From NCBI GenBank assembly GCA_947259365.1, contig CAMYMC010000017.1, positions 117,704 through 181,703 of the forward strand: a DNA stretch of 64,000 bases. The letters run 5' to 3'. Position 1 is the stretch's first letter. The number at the start of each line of letters is the position of its first letter. The DNA is from an uncultured Acidimicrobiaceae bacterium (lineage in GTDB: Bacteria > Actinomycetota > Acidimicrobiia > Spongiisociales > UBA5794). Below are positions 36,793-45,388 of the stretch, piece by piece. The notes beneath the pieces were generated by a model, which saw nothing but the letters and a program-made list of their open reading frames with translations, had not been told where the DNA came from and searched no databases. Made by a program: the position numbers and the translations under genes.

Positions 36793-38459
36793 GGCGTCGA
36801 TCCGTCGCGCCCCGATCCACGCGTCTCGTCGACGAACAAGCAGGCCTCGTCCTCCCGCTCATGGCGCTGGTCCTCGTGGCCCTGCTCGCTTTCGCCGCGT
36901 TCGCCATCGACCTCGGTGCGGCATGGGCGGAGCGGCGCACCGACCAGTCCGGCGCGGACGCCGGGGTCATGGCCGGCGCCATCGAGATCGTCGTCGGCGC
37001 CCCAACCCAGGCCGAGGTCGTGGACGTCGTCCGGGACTACGTCGAGCGCAACATCGGCCTCCCCGCCGCCTCCCCCGACTGGCTGACGTGCGTCGACCCG
37101 GGTCGCGGCGCTTCGTACACCCCGCTCGTCGACTCCGGCGGGAACACGATCGACTGCATCAGCGTCACCACGGACGGCCCGGGTGGACCGTCGGTGATCC
37201 TGCGGACGAAGGTGCCCGACCAGCAGGTCGACACGTTCTTCGCCCCGGTGATCGGGATCGATACGCTCACGGTCGACGCCGAGGCCGAAGCCGAGATCAA
37301 GGCGGGCATCGCCGGCGAGGGCGGCATCATCCCCTTCGCCCTCCCCCACAACTACAGCACTGAGGACTGTCTGGGCACCCCGCCGAGTGGGCTCATCCCC
37401 GAGGACACTGTGTGCCAGGGCCCGTCGCAGGGGAACTTCGGCATCGTCGACTCCCCCCATTTCGGCGAGCTCGACGAGCCGCACGGCACGGTGCTGACAT
37501 GTCCTCCGTCCGATGTCCTCGCCCGGGTGTCCCACCAGGTCGCCATCGGCATCGATCACCTCATCAGCATCTACACGGGGCCGCCGTTACCCCCGCCGTA
37601 TCCCTCGAACTCCAGGCCTGCCGAGGGAGCCGACGACTGCCCCGAGCCGCTGTTTGGCAAGCCGTGGGTGCTCAACACCCGCACCGGTGACCCGTTCGCC
37701 AGCGGTGGCGGCGGCCAGTGGCCGCCGGTGCCGGTGAGCCCCAACGTGGCAGTCGCCGTCGGCCTCGTCGGCGACGGGCTGTTCGGGAACCTCGGAGGCA
37801 CCGGCCAGATCGGCCGCCTCCGCCGGACGGGCGGCCTCAATTCGGGGAGTGGCGACGACGTGCGGGAGCTCGCGACGACGAGCAACCCCTTCCTCGCGTT
37901 CGACAACGTGGGGCTCTGGGAATACCTCGACCCTGCCCTCGATGGCACCAGCGGGCCGTGCGACCGAACCCTCTGGACCGGCACCGGCACTGTATGGACG
38001 GAAATGATGCGGGCCTGCATCGACAGCGGCGCGGCGAGCTTCATCGACGACATCTTCTCGTCTCCGCGCTACGCACTCGTCCCGCTGCTGTGGTACGAGG
38101 AGTGCGGGCCCCCGTCGAACCCGATCTGCCTCTCCGGACAGCAGTGGGTGTACATCATCGGACTCCGCCCGATCTACCTCCAGTCGACGTGGTACACGTG
38201 CGGCGGATCGAGCTACTGCATCTGGAAGTCGACGGACGGGCTGTTCCTCCAGGTCTTCAACCCCGGTGAGGGCACGGTGAACTCCTGCGAGGGCGTCCCC
38301 GATGACGGGGTCAACCCGGGCTCGTGTACCGGGATCCCCAACCCCAACCAGGTACGGCTTCGCGGCCTGTCCGCCTTCGTCCTCGAGTGGGGCTACCTCA
38401 GCGACGAAGCCGACCCGACCGGGACGGGCTCGCCCTTCTTCGCCGAGCTGTATCGCTGA
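36789..38459 (+). CDS. tadG: TadG-like protein (putative Flp pilus-assembly/secreted protein)
   Basis: A 556-residue protein with an N-terminal helix (VLPLMALVLVALLAFAAFAI) followed by DLGAAWAERRTDQSGADAGV, the start of TadG/Flp-pilus-assembly proteins. The rest is a large extracellular domain with paired cysteines (TEDCLGTPPSG, TVCQGPSQG, TCGGSSYC and others), suggesting disulfides outside the membrane. GTG 36789 overlaps the tadE stop (GTGA); GTG 36783 is two codons upstream in the same frame. The function of the long C-terminal part is unknown; it lacks the VWA domain often found in TadG. Confidence 0.72.
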   Translation: MRRRSVAPRSTRLVDEQAGLVLPLMALVLVALLAFAAFAIDLGAAWAERRTDQSGADAGVMAGAIEIVVGAPTQAEVVDVVRDYVERNIGLPAASPDWLTCVDPGRGASYTPLVDSGGNTIDCISVTTDGPGGPSVILRTKVPDQQVDTFFAPVIGIDTLTVDAEAEAEIKAGIAGEGGIIPFALPHNYSTEDCLGTPPSGLIPEDTVCQGPSQGNFGIVDSPHFGELDEPHGTVLTCPPSDVLARVSHQVAIGIDHLISIYTGPPLPPPYPSNSRPAEGADDCPEPLFGKPWVLNTRTGDPFASGGGGQWPPVPVSPNVAVAVGLVGDGLFGNLGGTGQIGRLRRTGGLNSGSGDDVRELATTSNPFLAFDNVGLWEYLDPALDGTSGPCDRTLWTGTGTVWTEMMRACIDSGAASFIDDIFSSPRYALVPLLWYEECGPPSNPICLSGQQWVYIIGLRPIYLQSTWYTCGGSSYCIWKSTDGLFLQVFNPGEGTVNSCEGVPDDGVNPGSCTGIPNPNQVRLRGLSAFVLEWGYLSDEADPTGTGSPFFAELYR

Positions 38460-38717
38460 ACGCGGGTGGCGGCGCGGGCGTCGACGCCTGGTCGCCGTGG
38501 GGCTCCGGCCCGACCCGTCAAGCGGCCGAGACCCGAGTAGCTGCCGCAGCCGTGATCGACGATCTCATGGCAGGGCCCTCTGACGCCGGGCGTGGGCTAG
38601 GTCGCGAGTCCGCCTCGCTCCCACGCCATCGCCCTGCCGTGCGTTACCGTCATCCACCGCCGCCGTCCGCTGCGAACACCTTGTGGATTCGCCACACCGA
38701 TGCGAGGAGACACCGAC

Positions 38718-39161
38718 ATGGCCCGTTACGTCGCCCGAGTACGCACGGCAACGTCCCCCACGGACGCCTTTGCGTACATGGCAGACCTTCGTAACTTCGC
38801 CGACTGGGACCCCGGTGTCGTCGGGGTCGCCCAGGTGTCTGGCGATGGGCCCGGCGCCGGCTCGGAGTACGACGTGACGGTCAGCACCGGGCGGAGGGAG
38901 ATGACCTTGCGGTACCGGGTGAACGAGTTCGACCCCCCGCACAGCCTCACCGCCGTCGCCCGGACGGGACTGCTCACCTCGACCGACGTCGTGTCCGTGA
39001 CCCAATCCGCCGACGGAACCGACGTCGTCTACGACGCAACGCTGGCACTGAGGTTCCCGCTGTCGCTCGGTGATCCCCTTCTCTCCCGTGTCTTCGACCG
39101 GATCGGTGACAAGGCCGCCGCCGGTCTCGAGCGCGCCCTCGACGGGAGGCTCTTCTCTTGA
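38718..39161 (+). CDS. SRPBCC (START/polyketide-cyclase-like) family protein
   Basis: A 147-residue small lipid- or ligand-binding fold protein. It begins with a strand (ARYVARVRTATSPTDAFAYM) and the DLRNFADWDPGV turn typical of the polyketide-cyclase/dehydrase group, continues with RYRVNEFDPPHSLTAVAR and ends in a long C-terminal helix (AAAGLERALDG). No catalytic residues are obvious. ATG 38718 has GAGGAGA upstream. It lies 64 bases before the heliorhodopsin gene on the same strand, so the two may be cotranscribed; a ligand- or retinal-related role would be speculation. Confidence 0.82.
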   Translation: MARYVARVRTATSPTDAFAYMADLRNFADWDPGVVGVAQVSGDGPGAGSEYDVTVSTGRREMTLRYRVNEFDPPHSLTAVARTGLLTSTDVVSVTQSADGTDVVYDATLALRFPLSLGDPLLSRVFDRIGDKAAAGLERALDGRLFS

Positions 39162-39225
39162 GCGGATACGTCGATGTCGGGTTCGAGCCTCCGGTCGCCA
39201 CACGGCCCGGCCTCGGGTGGCGTCG

Positions 39226-39949
39226 ATGAGCGGACCCGACATGGACCGGCTCCGCAGCTACAACATCGTGATGGGCCTGCTTCACGCGGCCCAGGCGGTC
39301 GCCGTCGTTGCCCTCGCCAGCGACTTCGCCCTCCCGGTCACCGAGGCGTTCCTCGAGGGACCGCCCGGAAGCGGGCTGGCGGCCGCCGAAACCCTGTTCG
39401 ACCTGCGACTCGGCTGGGGCGTTGCGGTCTTCTTGCTCCTCTCGGCGCTCTTCCACGGGGTCGTCGCCGGCCCGTGGTTCGAGAGGTACCGGACCGGCCT
39501 GGAGGCGGGTCGAAACAACTTCCGCTGGGTCGAGTACTCGCTGTCGGCGTCGGTGATGATCGTGCTCATCGCGATGCTCACCGGCATCACCGACGTTGCC
39601 GCCCTCGTCGCGCTGTTCGGCGTCAACGCCGCGATGATCTTCTTCGGACCCGGGAGGCTCTCTCGTCCCCTTCTGGCTGGGAGCCGTCATCGGGGCGGTG
39701 CCGTGGATCGCGATCGGCGTCTATCTCTTCTCCCCCGGCAGCGCCGTCGAGCCGCCCGGGTTCGTGTACGGGATCTTCTTCTCCCTGTTCGTGTTCTTCA
39801 ACACGTTCGCGGTGAACCAGTGGCTCCAGTACCGCAGGGTCGGCAGGTGGCACGACTACCTGTTCGGTGAACGGGTGTACGTGCTGCTCAGCCTCGTCGC
39901 CAAGTCGGCGCTCGCCTGGCAGGTTTTCGCCGGCACGTTGGCCGGCTGA
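39226..39949 (+). pseudogene. Heliorhodopsin, interrupted by a deletion and frameshift
   Basis: The first frame (39226 to about 39655) gives helices 1-4 of a heliorhodopsin: RLRSYNIVMGLLHAAQAVAV, ASDFALPVT, a GPPGSG loop, FRWVEYSLSAS (the Glu is the counterion) and VALFGVNAAMIFFG. The second frame (about 39656-39949) continues with GGSLVPFWLGAVIG, PWIAIGVYLFSPGS, PPGFVYGIFFSLFVFF and SLVAKSALAWQVFAG, where the Lys (codon 39902-39904) is the retinal-binding residue. Compared with the family, about nine or ten codons between helices 4 and 5 are missing and the frame shifts by one. Heliorhodopsins are retinal photoreceptors with inverted topology. As written the gene cannot make a full protein; ATG 39226 is the start. 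Confidence 0.93.
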
Positions 39950-39952
39950 GCC

Positions 39953-39977
39953 GGGCCCGTCGCACGACTCGGGGCCC
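39953..39977. terminator. Imperfect hairpin between convergent heliorhodopsin and SDR-DUF2867 genes
   Basis: GGGCCC at 39953-39958 and 39972-39977 form the base of a hairpin, continued by an imperfect GTCG/CGAC pairing inside. It fills nearly the whole 28-base gap between two convergent stops, the natural place for a bidirectional terminator. There is no U-run on either strand. Confidence 0.35.
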
Positions 39978-41444
39978 TCACACTCTTCCGTGACCCGCCA
40001 GGTCACGCCTGCGCTCCGCGACCCGAGCGATCCGGCGCGCCATGAGCTCGAAGATCACCGTGTGGAACGGCACCAGGGCGAGCCAGTACAGCCGGCCGGC
40101 GAGGCCCCTCGGCTTGAAGTACGCGATCTGGCGAAGCTCCGTCCCCCTCGCCTCGGGCACGGCCTCGAACTCGAGCCAGGCCTCGCCGGGGAGCTTCATC
40201 TCGGCCCAGAGCTGGAGTCGCCTCCCCGCGTCGACGGCGGCGACTCTCCAGAAGTCGAGCGCCTCACCGGGACGAAGCTCCTCTGGGTGACGCCTGCCCC
40301 GACGCAGACCGACACCGCCGACGGCCTTGTCGAGCATGCCCCGCAGCTTCCATGCCCAGTCGAACGTGTAGTAGCCGGCGTCGCCTCCGATGCGGGCGAA
40401 CGCCCAGAACACATCCTCCGGCGGGGCATCCGTTCGCACCCTCCGGTCGTCTACATAGAGCGTTCCGCCCGCCCAGTCCGGATCGGACGGCCGCGCCTCG
40501 GCCGGTGACGCCGCCGCGTCCGACCAGCGAGTGGCCACGTCGCGGTCGACCGAGTGGCGAAGCGCCCGCCGCACCGCGTCCCGGAACGGCACCAGGTCGT
40601 CTGCCAGGCGCGCGGCAATCGAGTTGTCCCGGACCGTCACCTCGTTGCGGAGGCTGTTGACGAGCGGCTTGGCGACGCCGGTGGGGAGTGGGGTGACGAG
40701 GCCGATCCAGTGCCGGGACAGCTGCGGGCTGAGGACCGGCACCGGGATGATGACCCTGCGGCGGAGCCCCGCCTCCTCGGCGTAGATCCGCATCATCTCC
40801 TCGTAGGTGAGCCGGTCGGGGCCGCCGACCTCCCAGACGCGGTCGACGTCCTCGGCGTCATCGAGGGCGGCGATGAGAATCTCGAGGACGTTGCGAATCG
40901 CGATCGGCTGGCAACGGGTCCTGACCCACTTCGGAGTGATCATGACCGGGAGCACCTCGGTGAGGTACCGCATCATCTCGAACGACACCGAGCCGGACCC
41001 GATGATCACTGCGGCTCGGATCTCGGTGACGGGCGTAGCCCCCGCGGCGAGGACCGCTCCCACCTCCTGGCGGCTCGCCAGGTGACGCGACAGGTCTTCG
41101 CCGGCGCCGAGCCCTCCGAGATACACGATGCGGCGCATCCCCGAGGCGGCCGCCGCGTCGCGGAAGTTGACCGCAGCCCTCCGGTCTCGCTCCCGGAAGT
41201 CCTCGTCGCCCCCATCCATCGAGTGCACGAGGTAGTAGCCGGCGTCGCAACCCTCCATCGCCGCCGCCAGCGAGCCGGGCTCGAGGACGTCCGCGGCGAC
41301 GACCTCCACCCGGTCCCGCCACGGGTCCTGCGACAGCTTCTTGGGGTCCCGGGTGAGGCATCGCACTTCGTGTCCCGTTTCGAGGAGGGCGGGGACGAGC
41401 CGACCGCCGATGTACCCGGTCGCCCCGGTGACGAGTACTCGCAT
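39978..41444 (-). CDS. NAD(P)-binding SDR protein with C-terminal DUF2867 domain
   Basis: A 488-residue two-domain protein. Residues 1-290 are an atypical SDR/NmrA-like fold: VLVTGATGYIGGRLVPALLE (cofactor loop), YYLVHSMDGGDEDF, IVYLGGLGAGEDLSRHL. Residues about 320-488 are DUF2867, with DDRRVRTDAPPEDVFWAFAR and FKPRGLAGRLYWLALVPFH. The fusion is common in actinobacteria and others; the reaction is unknown, although related proteins act on lipids or quinone-like compounds. ATG 41444 begins at the first strand. It is convergent with heliorhodopsin and stands alone. Confidence 0.88.
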   Translation of the reverse strand: MRVLVTGATGYIGGRLVPALLETGHEVRCLTRDPKKLSQDPWRDRVEVVAADVLEPGSLAAAMEGCDAGYYLVHSMDGGDEDFRERDRRAAVNFRDAAAASGMRRIVYLGGLGAGEDLSRHLASRQEVGAVLAAGATPVTEIRAAVIIGSGSVSFEMMRYLTEVLPVMITPKWVRTRCQPIAIRNVLEILIAALDDAEDVDRVWEVGGPDRLTYEEMMRIYAEEAGLRRRVIIPVPVLSPQLSRHWIGLVTPLPTGVAKPLVNSLRNEVTVRDNSIAARLADDLVPFRDAVRRALRHSVDRDVATRWSDAAASPAEARPSDPDWAGGTLYVDDRRVRTDAPPEDVFWAFARIGGDAGYYTFDWAWKLRGMLDKAVGGVGLRRGRRHPEELRPGEALDFWRVAAVDAGRRLQLWAEMKLPGEAWLEFEAVPEARGTELRQIAYFKPRGLAGRLYWLALVPFHTVIFELMARRIARVAERRRDLAGHGRV

Positions 41445-41509
41445 CTGGCCAGCGTAGGGTCGGCCGCGTCGCTACCGGCTGCCCCGGCGACCCGCTTCGA
41501 CCACTCCCG

Positions 41510-43300
41510 TCAGGCCGACGCGGGGATGATCGGCACGAGCAGATACGAGTGTCGGTCGGGGCCGGCGTGGAGCGTGACGGAGCCCCCGAAGACGTCGGGG
41601 GGTCGGTTGTCGGGATCGTCGTGTGTCATGCCCCCGGTGCCCCGGGTTGCGTAGTGGAAGGTGCGGGCGAACTCGCCGAGCTCGCCTTCGTACACGTAGT
41701 CCTTGCCGCGCACCGTCAACGCGAGGCGCCACCCGGCGGGGATGACGATGCACGAGGCCACGATCTCGACGTCGCACTCGTAGACCTCGCCCGGGGTGAG
41801 CGGGTCGACGCGGTCGTGGGGGTGGTACGGCCGGAAGGGCAGGCTCCGGCCGGGATCGAGGGCGCGATGCGAGGCGCGAAGCCACCCGTTGGCGATCGGC
41901 GTGTTGGGGTCGGTCGATCCCATGAACGTCACCTCGTCACCGTCAGGGTCGAAGACCCGGACGATGAGGAACAGGTCCGCGTCCGCGGTGTCGGAGGAGA
42001 CGAACAGCTTCGCCGCCATCGGCCCTGTGATCTCGGTATCGCGGTCGACCGGCGGCAACCAGAACGTGGCACCGTCGCCGAGCGCCTCGTAGGTGAGCTC
42101 GGCCTGGCCGGTGGGCGGCTCGAAAGCAAGGGAGCGATCGGGGAGGTCGAGGTACAGCTTCGTCCACTCGCTGCGGGCGAGGGGCCACTCGTGCTCGTAG
42201 CGCAGGACGAACCGCTCCCCGGGGTGGCGGATGTTGAGCATCACCGGCGGCGTCTCGTCCCACCCGTTGTCGACGCCTTTCAGGAAGTGATCGAAGAACC
42301 GCCTCTGGAGGTCGAGGCCGTACCCGCTCGAGAAGAGCGACCAGTGCGAGTCGCCGTGGACTTCGAGCCACTTCTGCGGGGAAGCGGCTTCGATGAACCC
42401 GTTGAAGTTGCCGCGTGGATGGATGCCCTGCCCTCCCCAGTTGGCACAGGTGAGGAGTGGCACGGTGACCCGGGAGAGGTCCGCGGACCGGGACCGGTGC
42501 CACCCGTCGTCGAGCGCATGGGCCTTGAGGTCCTCGTAGGCGTTGCGGCGGTTGGCGGCGAGCTGCTCTTCACTGAGGGTGACCGGGCCGGCGACGGATT
42601 CCCCGGTGTTCGGGTTCTTCCGCGCCGCGTCGCCGCGCCCGTACTGGACGTTGACGACCTGGACCTTCGACCACAGCTCCTGGAACTGGCTCAAGATGCC
42701 GCCGTGGTACCCGGAGTCCCGGTAGGTGTCGTTGGCGCCCTCCCAGGGGATGATGGCAGCGAGGTGGGGCGGGTGCATCGCTGCGACCCGCCACTGGTTC
42801 CTTGCGTAGTAGGAGATCCCGAGCATGCCGACCTCGCCGCTGCTCCACTCGGCGGTCCCGGCCCACTCGATGCACTGGTAGAGGTCCTCGATCTCGCGCG
42901 GCGAGTTGGGGTCCATGAAGCCCGGCGACCAGCCCGCACCCCGCGAGTCCACCCGGACGCAGACGTAGCCGTGGGGAACCCACCGCTCCGGGTCGGTGAC
43001 CTCCCAGTTCTGGTACTTGTTCGTCGAGCCTTCCAGGATCTCGGGATGGTCGGCGACCATCTTCTCCCACTGGAGCGGATAGCCCTCCTGGTAGGCAACC
43101 CCCTTGGCGTAGATGCCGTAGGTGAGGATCACCGGGTAGCGGCCCTCCTCGATCGGGCGGAACACGTCCGCCCGCAGCACCGTGCCGTCGTCGACCGGGA
43201 TGGGTTGGTGCCACGTGATGCGCATCCCGTCCCTGATCTCGGTGCGGGTGGCGACGACCGGGTCCATGGTCGCATCGCCGCCGTCGCCTCCGGAACTCAT
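41510..43300 (-). CDS. CocE/NonD-family alpha/beta hydrolase (X-Pro dipeptidyl-peptidase-like)
   Basis: A 596-residue hydrolase. The N-terminal catalytic domain has DGTVLRADVFRPI, a YGIYAKG loop, VRVDSRGAGWSPG (oxyanion Tyr/Arg region), the nucleophile in GISYYARNQW (Ser), and a His candidate in HGDSHWSLF. The C-terminal domain (from about 370) is the jelly-roll PepX_C fold (GPMAAKLFVSSDTADADLFL). Members hydrolyse esters, amides or acylated antibiotics; the substrate is not known. ATG 43300 has GGAAGG upstream. No signal peptide is seen, so it is cytoplasmic. Confidence 0.92.
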   Translation of the reverse strand: MSSGGDGGDATMDPVVATRTEIRDGMRITWHQPIPVDDGTVLRADVFRPIEEGRYPVILTYGIYAKGVAYQEGYPLQWEKMVADHPEILEGSTNKYQNWEVTDPERWVPHGYVCVRVDSRGAGWSPGFMDPNSPREIEDLYQCIEWAGTAEWSSGEVGMLGISYYARNQWRVAAMHPPHLAAIIPWEGANDTYRDSGYHGGILSQFQELWSKVQVVNVQYGRGDAARKNPNTGESVAGPVTLSEEQLAANRRNAYEDLKAHALDDGWHRSRSADLSRVTVPLLTCANWGGQGIHPRGNFNGFIEAASPQKWLEVHGDSHWSLFSSGYGLDLQRRFFDHFLKGVDNGWDETPPVMLNIRHPGERFVLRYEHEWPLARSEWTKLYLDLPDRSLAFEPPTGQAELTYEALGDGATFWLPPVDRDTEITGPMAAKLFVSSDTADADLFLIVRVFDPDGDEVTFMGSTDPNTPIANGWLRASHRALDPGRSLPFRPYHPHDRVDPLTPGEVYECDVEIVASCIVIPAGWRLALTVRGKDYVYEGELGEFARTFHYATRGTGGMTHDDPDNRPPDVFGGSVTLHAGPDRHSYLLVPIIPASA

Positions 43301-43349
43301 CGCAGCAACCTTCCGCGCCGTTCGCGGCGCGCGGTGCCGGGCCGCAACA

Positions 43350-45293
43350 TCAGAACACGCCCCCGACGAGGAGTCCGGCCACGACCGCGACGAGCCAGAG
43401 CGCGGCGCCGCCGAGCCCGGTCGCCAGCCGTCGGCGGCGCGCTGTCTGGGTGCGGCCGAACGCGAGATAGGCGACGACGCCGATCGCGGGGATGAGCACG
43501 ATCGCGGCGATCCAGGCCGCCCTGACGCCGCGCGACCGATCGTCGCGCCGCAGGCTCCACACCGTCCAGACCCCGCCGAAGACCCAGGTCAGGAAGGGGA
43601 TCCACCACAGCAGCGCCCCGAACAGCACCGGCCAGAACCCCCCGTCGATGGCGACGCCGAGAAACATCGGGCGACGCCCGTCGAGCTCGATCCCCGCGGG
43701 CAGTGACGGCGTCACGATGGCGTCCGGGTCGAATCCCAGCGAGGCGAACACGTCGACGGCAGGCACGACGGGTGCCGCGGCACCGCCGGGGATCTGGTCG
43801 AAGGTGAGCTCGGGGTCGGGCGCCTCGCCGTGTTCGAGCTGCGGGTTCTGGTTCCACTCGCCCTGAGCGATCCGTCCGAGCGGATCGGACGAGACCGCGA
43901 GCCCGTACCACAGCGGGATGTTGATGCCGTCGCAGTTGTGGAGGAGCTCGAGGAAGAACGGCACCGTCGTCTCCGCGTCGTTGCCGCTGAAGCACGAGCG
44001 CTGCTCGAGCGGCCCCCCGAGAAGGAGATCCGCCCGCCCTGAGCCCTCGATGACGTTGTCGCGCACCTCGTTGCCGCCGGAGCGCCACAGGTTGGCGTCG
44101 ATGTTCGTGACGACCTGCACCCCGGCGGTGCGGTTGTTGACCATGAGGTTGTTGCGCACGACCGAGTCGCGGACCCCGGCGAGGACGACGCCGTTGCCGT
44201 ACGCCGACCACTCGGACGTCCGGCTCGGGGCCCGGCTCACCTCACCGTTGTGATGGATGTAGTTGCCGGCGACGACGACGTCGTGGCTCGGCGGCAGCAG
44301 CTCGGAGTCGAGCGTGTTGGGCACGATGCCCGCCACGTTGTACCGCCACTCGGAGTTGACGATCCAGAGGTTCGACGAGGCGTTGGTGCCCGAATAGCCG
44401 AGTCCGTTGAACTCCGCGAGCACGTCGGTGATGACCGCATCGCACGGGTCGCACTGGCCGATGTAGAACCCGGCGTCGTAGGAGCCCGACGCATAGGAGT
44501 GCTCGAACAGCCCGTCCACCGAGTCGAAGGCGTAGATCCCGTATACCCAGTCGTCGATGGCGGTGAGGTACGAGCCGCGGTAGCCGGTCACCCCGGTCCA
44601 GAAGAACCCGTTCAGCGTGTAGCCCCGGGCGGTCATGTTCTCGACGACTACCCCGTCCGCGGTGATGAGGATCCCGTTCTCACGGGTGAGCTCACCGTCG
44701 AGGATCACCCGGTTCCGGTCGGTGCCGCGGATCGTGAGACCCGGTGTCGTCACCGACACCGACTCGGGGTACGCGCCGGGCGCGACGAGCACCAGGTCGC
44801 CGGGATCGGCGGCACTCACCGCCGCCTGGATCGTCGCATACTCGCCGGGCACGTTGCGGGTCACCCCGGTCCACTCCGACGGAGACCGGGCCCGCACCGC
44901 GGCCGCGGCCCCTGCGTCCCCGCCTCCACCGACGACGAGGGTCCCCACCATCCCCTCCCACTCGCCCCCCTCGTTACGGGTGGCATGGAGCGAGCAGAAG
45001 TACTCGTAGATCCCGGGCTCGTCGATCGTCACCGTCACCGAGTCGCCCGGCTCCTGGTTGCCCCCGGCCGAAGCGAGCGTGTCGAAGGCGCCGTCGACGG
45101 CGATGGCGTTGTGCGGCACCCTCCCGTCGTTGGCGAACGTGACCGTCTCACCCGGATCGACCTCCATGATCTGGGGAGCAAACACGTTGTCGAGCATGCG
45201 GACTCGGGTCGCGTCGTCCGACCCACCGCAGGCGGCCAGCGCGGCGGCTGCGGCGAGCGGCGCGGCGGCGAGCACGAGGCGCATTCGTCGCAT
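43350..45293 (-). CDS. Lipoprotein: cupredoxin domain + parallel beta-helix + PLDc_N-like membrane tail
   Basis: A 647-residue exported protein with an unusual domain set. A lipoprotein signal ends at LAAC (Cys22). Residues about 30-125 are a plastocyanin-like cupredoxin with the full copper set: His in VPHNAI, then FCSLH and the Met of EGMVGTL. Residues about 145-430 are a right-handed beta-helix of the NosD/pectate-lyase type (GEYATIQAAVSAADPGDLVL, GNYIHHNGEV, VVRNNLMVNN). The end (about 540-647) has three membrane helices, with a PLDc_N-like segment (LIPAIGVVAYLAFGRTQ). ATG 45293 starts the signal peptide. Copper handling or carbohydrate binding at the cell surface is inferred. Confidence 0.87.
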   Translation of the reverse strand: MRRMRLVLAAAPLAAAAALAACGGSDDATRVRMLDNVFAPQIMEVDPGETVTFANDGRVPHNAIAVDGAFDTLASAGGNQEPGDSVTVTIDEPGIYEYFCSLHATRNEGGEWEGMVGTLVVGGGGDAGAAAAVRARSPSEWTGVTRNVPGEYATIQAAVSAADPGDLVLVAPGAYPESVSVTTPGLTIRGTDRNRVILDGELTRENGILITADGVVVENMTARGYTLNGFFWTGVTGYRGSYLTAIDDWVYGIYAFDSVDGLFEHSYASGSYDAGFYIGQCDPCDAVITDVLAEFNGLGYSGTNASSNLWIVNSEWRYNVAGIVPNTLDSELLPPSHDVVVAGNYIHHNGEVSRAPSRTSEWSAYGNGVVLAGVRDSVVRNNLMVNNRTAGVQVVTNIDANLWRSGGNEVRDNVIEGSGRADLLLGGPLEQRSCFSGNDAETTVPFFLELLHNCDGINIPLWYGLAVSSDPLGRIAQGEWNQNPQLEHGEAPDPELTFDQIPGGAAAPVVPAVDVFASLGFDPDAIVTPSLPAGIELDGRRPMFLGVAIDGGFWPVLFGALLWWIPFLTWVFGGVWTVWSLRRDDRSRGVRAAWIAAIVLIPAIGVVAYLAFGRTQTARRRRLATGLGGAALWLVAVVAGLLVGGVF

Positions 45294-45388
45294 CGGCGCA
45301 GAGTACGTCTGCTGCCGCCGGCGGCGCCACCGGTCGCGACGTGGACATGTGCCACCACCTCCCAGCAGAGCCGCCCGGCGCTCCGGGG

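Noticed and set aside
41549..43495. A 648-codon plus-strand open frame
   Set aside because: It is antisense to the CocE-type hydrolase, whose catalytic motifs are clear on the minus strand. The composition is typical of a complementary-strand artefact.
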